From NCBI GenBank assembly GCA_021163455.1, contig JAGGWT010000133.1, forward strand, positions 1 through 10,362: 10,362 nt of DNA, given 5' to 3'. The notes beneath the pieces are model-generated. The model ran no database searches and was not told where the DNA came from. It saw only the letters and a program-made list of their open reading frames with translations. Below, piece by piece: positions 5,807 through 10,362 of this stretch. Position 1 is the first letter of the stretch. Every line of letters begins with the position of its first letter. Made by a program: the position numbers and the translations under genes. This stretch comes from Thermoplasmata archaeon (GTDB taxonomy: Archaea; Thermoplasmatota; E2; DHVEG-1; B18-G2).

Positions 5807-5888
5807 TTTTCCGAGAAGTGCACTCAAAATCGATAGATTTTTCCACATGAGACTTTGAGATAATTCAAAGATATAAAAGATTCTATCC

Positions 5889-7211
5889 TCAGAGATATTT
5901 TAGTCTGGGTAGTTTTTCCGGATTAACCTTCGTCAGAACGGTTGGTGTTTTTCTCGATATCCTTTTTACCTTTCTGATGATCATTTCTATGTCTCCCATG
6001 TATTTTCTGAAGTTCTTCTCAATCTCTGCCATTATCTCATCATCCCCCACATCTACATTTTTCTCATCGAGAACGACCCTTATCTCCAGCCGGTCAAGGG
6101 AATGCTGTATGACCTTTGTTGCCCTAACCCTGTTGGTTTTTAACCTGTAAATGAGGGGTGAAAAGATTTCAGCAAACACAGATGGTGTGAGAACTGCACC
6201 ATCTTTCCTGTATATGGCAAGATTGTCTCTACCATAAATCTTCTTTATAATCATGCCATCAAGACCGCATTTGCAGTTTGTTCTCCCAATCTCGACGATA
6301 TCGCTTATCCCGCTGTAGCGTATGATGGGAGTTCCTCCACCATAGAGCTTTGTTACAACCGCTTTACCAATCCTTTTCTCAAGAATTTCCATGATGACAA
6401 GGTCCTCATTAACATGCATTTTGCCGTGCTCACACTCGAAGGAAATTGGTCCTGTCTCTGTGGCGCCATATACTTCAAATAGCTTTGCATCAAAGGTTTT
6501 CTCTATGAATTTCTTCAACTTTCTGCTCATACACGAGCCCGTTGAGGCAACTCTGGATGGATGTATATTGCCATAGCCCTTCTGCTGAAGCAACGCCAGA
6601 TGCGCAAGCATCCCTGTGTATCCGCCGACAAAATCCGGTTGAAAACTCTCCAGTTCCTTCATGATTTTTCTTGGCTCATCATTGGTGTTCAGCATAAGCA
6701 CATTCCTGAACATCGAAGGAAATCTTTTCAAAAGGAATTTTTTCATATAGCCGGTTTCGGCACTATCCTCTCTCAGATCCATGATGATGGCCATCTTTGA
6801 TCTTCTCCAGTCGATACCATGTCTGTCAAGTGCCCTTATGTATCCAAGCAGACCATGGATCACTTCCAGAGGCGAAACATAGAGAGTGAGTGGCTTTCCT
6901 GTTGTTCCTGAAGTAGACACAGGTATGAAGTTCTCCGAGTTTGAAGGTATTATCTTATCTGGGTCAGCATCTCGAAGCTGGGACTTTGTAACAATTGGAA
7001 GTTTTTTGATATCCTCCATGCTCCTCACCTTATCAATCTCAATCCCCCTGTAGATATTCCTGTAAAATGGAACTTCACAGTATGCTCTTCTCACCTGTTT
7101 CCTCAATCTTTCTCCAGCGAGTTCAAGTAACCTCTCATAGTCCATTCTGTAAATCCTGTTTTTTTCCCTCAGATACGTCCACGCCGCCTGGAATAATTGA
7201 AAGACGCTCAT
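5889..7211 (-). CDS. PaaK/CapK-type adenylate-forming enzyme
   Basis: This 440-residue cytoplasmic protein belongs to the phenylacetate-CoA ligase/CapK/coenzyme F390 synthetase group (COG1541 type), which activates a carboxylate with ATP as an acyl- or phosphate-linked adenylate. The nucleotide motif VSTSGTTGKP is at 98-107, the family motif YGATETG at 248-254, the aspartate in GISD at 304 (ribose contact), and the hinge GRDN at 327-330. Cys260, His262, Cys313 and Cys315 (ECEHG, CKCG) match the zinc-site pattern of PaaK relatives. The N-terminus LPFYR-like VPFYRNIY and LPIVTKSQL are typical too. The C-terminal domain has TPTVLTKV where relatives have a Gly-Lys catalytic loop, so the Lys assignment is unclear. 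ATG 7211 is chosen over Met23 because a TATA-like element precedes it. The substrate is unknown. It diverges from a radical SAM gene 43 bases away. Confidence 0.88.
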   Translation of the reverse strand: MSVFQLFQAAWTYLREKNRIYRMDYERLLELAGERLRKQVRRAYCEVPFYRNIYRGIEIDKVRSMEDIKKLPIVTKSQLRDADPDKIIPSNSENFIPVSTSGTTGKPLTLYVSPLEVIHGLLGYIRALDRHGIDWRRSKMAIIMDLREDSAETGYMKKFLLKRFPSMFRNVLMLNTNDEPRKIMKELESFQPDFVGGYTGMLAHLALLQQKGYGNIHPSRVASTGSCMSRKLKKFIEKTFDAKLFEVYGATETGPISFECEHGKMHVNEDLVIMEILEKRIGKAVVTKLYGGGTPIIRYSGISDIVEIGRTNCKCGLDGMIIKKIYGRDNLAIYRKDGAVLTPSVFAEIFSPLIYRLKTNRVRATKVIQHSLDRLEIRVVLDEKNVDVGDDEIMAEIEKNFRKYMGDIEMIIRKVKRISRKTPTVLTKVNPEKLPRLKYL

Positions 7212-7254
7212 GTTACCAAATCTTTAAATTTTCTATCCATTTAACATAAAACGC
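7212..7254. promoter_or_regulatory. Compact divergent promoter region with interleaved TATA boxes
   Basis: Only 43 bases separate the two divergent start codons. For the plus gene (ATG 7255), ctttaaatt with core tttaaa at 7223-7228 is about 29 bases upstream. For the minus gene (ATG 7211), ttatgttaaa at 7240-7249 on the minus strand is about 30 bases upstream. Each TATA box therefore lies closer to the other gene's start, and both messages should be leaderless or nearly so. The two polymerase footprints must overlap, so the promoters probably compete or respond to the same regulator. Confidence 0.5.
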
Positions 7255-8562
7255 ATGAAAATACTTTTCGTGGAGGTTGTCTGGGTTCCAGGAAGAAAGA
7301 GATTACCCTTTTTCCAGAGTTTACTTCTCTCAGCCATGTCAATATACCCCACTCTTCAGACCAGAACGTACGCCTCTGCGACACCTGAAGAGCATGAGGT
7401 TTATCTCGTTAATGAGAGATTCGACAGGATAGATTTTGATGGAGATTACGATGTTGTCCACATAAACTTTGTCACACCCGTTGCTCCAAGAGCGTATGAA
7501 ATAGCAGATATCTTCAGGGAAAAGAGAAATAGGGTTGTTATGAGCGGTCTCCATCCTTCTGCTCTGCCTGACGAAGCTATCAGACATGCTGACAGTGTGC
7601 TGGTTGGAAGAGATGAGCTGATGTGGGTCAAACTTCTCGATGACCTGGAGAAGGGCAAAATGAAGAAATTTTACCATGGGAGAAGGAAGGTAAATCCTGA
7701 AGATATTCCCAGAATAAGAGTGAAAAGCAAACAGCCTTTAACTCTTGTAGATGCTGTTGAGGCAACCAGAGGATGTACCTACAGATGTGCCTTCTGCCAG
7801 GATTCGTATGTATGTGGGGATTTTGTGAAAAGAAATGTGGATGATGTGATTGAGGAAATGAGAAATTCTCCCCGCAAAGCCCTGATATTTTACGACCTTT
7901 CTCTCACGATAGACGTTAATTACACAAAGGAACTGTTCGCCCGCATGAAAGAATTGAACAAAAGGTTCGCCTGCTGCGGAAACATAGAGGTTCTCTACAG
8001 GGATGATGAACTTCTCAGATTGGCAAGCGAAGCTGGTTGTGTTTCCTGGCTGGTGGGTTTTGAAAGTTTCAATCAGAAAAATCTCATTTCTGTCGGGAAG
8101 GGAAGCAACAGAGTAGAGATGTACAGAGATGCTGTTAAAAAGATTCATGATTATGGTATGAGTGTAATTGGTTCTTTCATTTTCGGATTCGATGAAGACG
8201 ATAAAAATGTTTTCAAGGAGTCGCTCGATAAGATAGTGTCTCTGGACATAGATGGTGCTGATTTCTCGATACTCACGCCTCTGCCAGGAACCCCTCTTTT
8301 CAGAAAACTCGATGAAGAGGGGAGAATAATAACGAAGGACTGGAGTCTTTATGATAAAAAACATGTGGTTTTTAAACCAAAGAAGATGAAAGAAAATGAA
8401 CTTGTGGAAGGAGTGAGATGGCTCGCGGAGGAGTTCTACTCTCCCTTGGAGAGCATGAAAAGGGCGATCCGTTGCCTGAAAATAGGTCTGTATCCTTCTC
8501 TTCTTACACTGGTGAGAGCACCCATAGGAAGGCGGACGGCGCCGAGGGGCGAGATGGTTTGA
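7255..8562 (+). CDS. Radical SAM protein of the B12-binding-domain type
   Basis: This is a 435-residue enzyme. Residues about 1-140 form a Rossmann-like region resembling the cobalamin-binding domain of B12-radical SAM proteins. It includes the common SGLHPSALPDEA stretch at 97-108 but lacks the DxHxxG cobalamin ligand motif. The radical SAM core starts at TRGCTYRCAFC, with Cys174, 178 and 181 binding the [4Fe-4S] cluster that cleaves S-adenosylmethionine. Further core motifs are GFESFNQKNL at 268-277, SFIFGFDED at 307-315 and TPLPGTPLF at 341-349. A C-terminal segment of about 60 residues is helical. Relatives act in methylation, C-C bond formation and lipid or cofactor modification; the substrate here is unknown. 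Its divergent neighbour activates a carboxylate, so both may serve one modification pathway. The start is leaderless by its TATA spacing. Confidence 0.92.
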   Translation: MKILFVEVVWVPGRKRLPFFQSLLLSAMSIYPTLQTRTYASATPEEHEVYLVNERFDRIDFDGDYDVVHINFVTPVAPRAYEIADIFREKRNRVVMSGLHPSALPDEAIRHADSVLVGRDELMWVKLLDDLEKGKMKKFYHGRRKVNPEDIPRIRVKSKQPLTLVDAVEATRGCTYRCAFCQDSYVCGDFVKRNVDDVIEEMRNSPRKALIFYDLSLTIDVNYTKELFARMKELNKRFACCGNIEVLYRDDELLRLASEAGCVSWLVGFESFNQKNLISVGKGSNRVEMYRDAVKKIHDYGMSVIGSFIFGFDEDDKNVFKESLDKIVSLDIDGADFSILTPLPGTPLFRKLDEEGRIITKDWSLYDKKHVVFKPKKMKENELVEGVRWLAEEFYSPLESMKRAIRCLKIGLYPSLLTLVRAPIGRRTAPRGEMV

Positions 8563-8598
8563 TAAAAAATGTGTGATCAGAGCTTCGTACCCCCTGTT

Positions 8599-8605
8599 TT
8601 TAAAC
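8599..8605 (+). promoter_or_regulatory. TATA box for the EamA transporter gene
   Basis: The sequence ttttaaa is centred about 26 bases before ATG 8628, predicting a leaderless message; no Shine-Dalgarno site is visible. A second A/T element, ttatatc at 8608-8614, is too close to the ATG to serve it. The promoter shows that this gene is transcribed separately from the radical SAM gene, 65 bases upstream. Confidence 0.45.
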
Positions 8606-8627
8606 TCTTATATCATTCACACCTCGA

Positions 8628-9506
8628 ATGAGGTACAGAATCAAGCTGGCGCTGATCCTGATATCCATGCTCATATGGGGTGTAAGCTATCCGGTGGTCA
8701 AAATCCTGCTGAACAGCGGTGTTCAGCCCATTACGCTCGCTACGCTCCGAAATCTCATTTTTATTCCCCTGCTCTTTTATATTCTGGCTGGTAAAAGGTA
8801 TGCGAGATATTCTCGAAGTGATATGATATTATATGTGTCTATTGCTTTTTTCACGGTTTTTCTTCCCAACATCTCCCAGAATATAGGAATGAAATACACG
8901 TCCGCATCGATTTCGAGTGTTATCCAATCCACAAGCCCCATCTTTACCGTAATGCTGGCGTTCATCTTTCTGAGGGAAGCAAGAACACTCAACAAGATTG
9001 TTGGTTCTCTGGTTGGATTGATAGGGACAGTTTTTCTCACAACCGGAGGAAGTTTTAATTTTGATGCTACAGTATTCGGAAATCTCCTGATACTTATCTC
9101 TAGTATATCATATGCAATCTCAGGGATTCTGATTAAGGTTGCTTTATCGAGGATAGACCCTCTTGACCTGCTCTGTTTTGAGGTAATATTTGGTTTCTTC
9201 ATGCTTCTCATTCCAAACATGGTGCTCGAAGATCTCTCAGCGGTGATATCTTTCGGCATTGATGTCTGGATGTATATTCTGTTTCTGTCCGTATTTGCAG
9301 GTTTTCTGGCTTCCATCATGTATTATATGGTGCTGAGAGAAGAGGAGATTTCTTACCTCGCTATATTCTCCTATCTCATCCCGGTTTTCGCCATAATATC
9401 TTCTTATGTGATGCTACATGAAGTTCTCGAGATAAAGGATATTATCTTCACTCTTGTGATTCTCTCGGGGATAGTGATAACCGAGGTAGGGCGGAAGGAA
9501 AGATAG
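8628..9506 (+). CDS. EamA/DMT-family transporter
   Basis: This 292-residue polytopic membrane protein has about ten hydrophobic helices arranged as two EamA repeats (about 7-138 and 150-288). Family features are the N-terminal MLIWGVSYPVVKILL helix, where DMT proteins have a WG(x)(S/N)(F/Y) motif. The end of each repeat carries the usual pattern of a Pro-containing helix, an acidic residue in LREA or LHEV, and a Gly-rich final helix (VGSLVGLIGTVFL; VILSGIVITEV). The length matches the family's roughly 290-300. DMT members export or import amino acids, nucleotides, sugars or other metabolites, and sequence alone does not tell which. It is downstream of the radical SAM gene with its own promoter, so a link to that pathway is only possible. 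Confidence 0.93.
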   Translation: MRYRIKLALILISMLIWGVSYPVVKILLNSGVQPITLATLRNLIFIPLLFYILAGKRYARYSRSDMILYVSIAFFTVFLPNISQNIGMKYTSASISSVIQSTSPIFTVMLAFIFLREARTLNKIVGSLVGLIGTVFLTTGGSFNFDATVFGNLLILISSISYAISGILIKVALSRIDPLDLLCFEVIFGFFMLLIPNMVLEDLSAVISFGIDVWMYILFLSVFAGFLASIMYYMVLREEEISYLAIFSYLIPVFAIISSYVMLHEVLEIKDIIFTLVILSGIVITEVGRKER

Positions 9507-9564
9507 TGTGAATCTCTTCTCTGGTAACCTCATACTCACCGAATTGTTTGATCATATCCTTTGC

Positions 9565-10362
9565 TCACAAGATCTTCCAGAGAACAACGTTATCTCTTCC
9601 TGCAAACTCTCCTTTCTCATCGTATGCCTTTACATATAGTAGATATTTTCCAAATCCTGGCTTGTCCCATTTCCATGTGAATGGTGGCTCTGTGTCGACA
9701 TAAACGAGTTTGTTGTTTACGTAGAACTCTACTTTGCTCAGGTTGCATAGCGGTTTTGCCACCACCTCTATTGGACCGATGACCAGTTTATCACCGGGTC
9801 CTCTGACGAGTAGATTGAGAATCCCTTCTGCTTCCTTTCCAAAGATGTAAGCCGTCCAGTCTGCTGGTTTTGTCACACGTATAAATGTCCTGTTGTTGAT
9901 GAATAACCTCACCATTCCTCTTGATCCACCCTGTACGAAATCGTCCCAGCCATCGTGGTCAAAATCTGCAACTGCAAATCCACCATCCATAAGATCATCC
10001 ACCCATTCCAAATTTCTTTTCTGCAGTTGAGCAACGAGAAATGGTTCAAAAGTGAAGTTACTCCGCTGTATAAACATGAAAATACAGTTGTCCTCACCGA
10101 GAAGAACATCAAGAAGACCATCATTATTGTAATCCAGAACTTCTAAGGTTCCTGTCGGAATCAATCCCAGAGTATGGTTTGCCTGCTCTTCCACGGGTAG
10201 AGTGGCAACGAGTATACCTGGAGACTTTCTGTCGAAGCATTCTGGAGAATGGTTGTTCAGTTTAATGTAAATATAGCCAGGTGCATCAACCGGCATGGTT
10301 CCATCGTTCATCGCAGAAACAACAAGATCGGGGTATCCATCGTGATTGAAATCTGCCGTAGC
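9565..10362 (-). CDS. FG-GAP/VCBS-repeat extracellular protein with C-terminal Ig-like domain (runs off right edge)
   Basis: The last 265 residues of a larger protein are visible; its N-terminus and signal peptide lie outside the window. Three calcium-type repeats are seen: DFNHDGYPDL at the window edge, DYNNDGLLDV, and DFDHDGWDDF, each with the DxDxDG spacing of FG-GAP/VCBS beta-propeller blades. After these comes an Ig-like module (LSKVEFYVNNKLVYVDTEPPFTWKW, shown here in part: KVEFYVNNK and TEPPFTWKW), a common ending of archaeal surface proteins. Several N-glycosylation sequons (NHT, NFT, NRT, NLS) agree with an outer location. No C-terminal sorting tail or membrane helix follows; the protein ends at LWKIL, so it is probably secreted or held non-covalently. 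The first Met in the window (10311) is internal, since the frame stays open to the edge. It is convergent with the transporter gene, with a 58-base spacer. Confidence 0.88.
   Translation of the reverse strand, partial: ATADFNHDGYPDLVVSAMNDGTMPVDAPGYIYIKLNNHSPECFDRKSPGILVATLPVEEQANHTLGLIPTGTLEVLDYNNDGLLDVLLGEDNCIFMFIQRSNFTFEPFLVAQLQKRNLEWVDDLMDGGFAVADFDHDGWDDFVQGGSRGMVRLFINNRTFIRVTKPADWTAYIFGKEAEGILNLLVRGPGDKLVIGPIEVVAKPLCNLSKVEFYVNNKLVYVDTEPPFTWKWDKPGFGKYLLYVKAYDEKGEFAGRDNVVLWKIL

Noticed and set aside
5871..5880. gatataaaag as a plus-strand promoter
   Set aside because: No plus-strand gene follows; downstream lies the 3' end of the minus-strand ligase gene.
7738..8364. A 208-codon open frame antisense to the radical SAM gene
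   Set aside because: It lies wholly opposite a gene with clear catalytic motifs, has no ribosome binding site or promoter, and its residues show no domain pattern.
8777..9319. A 180-codon minus-strand open frame inside the transporter gene
   Set aside because: It mirrors hydrophobic codons of a convincing EamA protein and has no start signals.
9448..9555. A 35-residue minus-strand frame (MIKQFGEYEVTREEI...) between the transporter and the FG-GAP gene
   Set aside because: The first 16 residues look plausible, but two thirds of the frame is antisense to the transporter's last helix, and there is only a weak ggat motif upstream.
1..10362. CRISPR arrays, tRNA or rRNA genes, intact insertion sequences
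   Set aside because: I saw no regularly spaced repeats, no tRNA arm-like sequence and no flanking inverted repeats with a transposase.

Overview
The window is most likely from the chromosome of a euryarchaeote. Archaeal TATA elements (such as tttata and tttaaa) lie 25-30 bases ahead of many start codons, several of which look leaderless. Shine-Dalgarno sites (GGAGG, GAGGTGA) occur ahead of others. The gene content fits: archaeal-type TmcA, a C-terminal TPGYG plus hydrophobic helix plus RRR sorting tail of the PGF-CTERM (archaeosortase) kind, an archaeal formate-tetrahydrofolate ligase, and an FG-GAP/Ig surface protein. I cannot name the genus. The fhs gene implies tetrahydrofolate C1 chemistry, which in archaea points to lineages such as Thermoplasmata, but this is weak evidence.

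Layout. Positions 1-1047 (minus) hold the N-terminal part of tRNA(Met) cytidine acetyltransferase TmcA. Positions 1048-1303 hold no intact gene, only a decayed open frame. A small membrane-anchored protein of unknown function (1304-1675, minus) diverges from a 36-residue microprotein (1776-1886, plus). The two share a spacer with a perfect 12-base palindrome. fhs (1915-3561, minus) follows.

Positions 3692-5597 (plus) are a tightly overlapping three-gene operon: an exported Ig-like protein with a sorting tail, a NapH/CcoG-like membrane polyferredoxin, and a membrane-anchored thioredoxin-fold protein with CPAC. Each junction is an ATGA overlap. A 54-residue four-cysteine protein (5600-5764, minus) ends two bases from the operon end. 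I read this block as a candidate trans-membrane thiol-reducing module: cytoplasmic ferredoxin clusters would pass electrons through membrane FeS/Cys sites to an outer thioredoxin, whose possible client is the exported Ig-like protein.

Positions 5889-8562 hold a divergent pair: a PaaK/CapK-type adenylate-forming enzyme (minus) and a radical SAM protein of the B12-binding type (plus). They share a 43-base promoter region, which suggests co-regulation. An EamA/DMT transporter (8628-9506, plus) follows with its own promoter. The right edge (9565-10362, minus) is the C-terminal part of a large FG-GAP/Ig-like extracellular protein.
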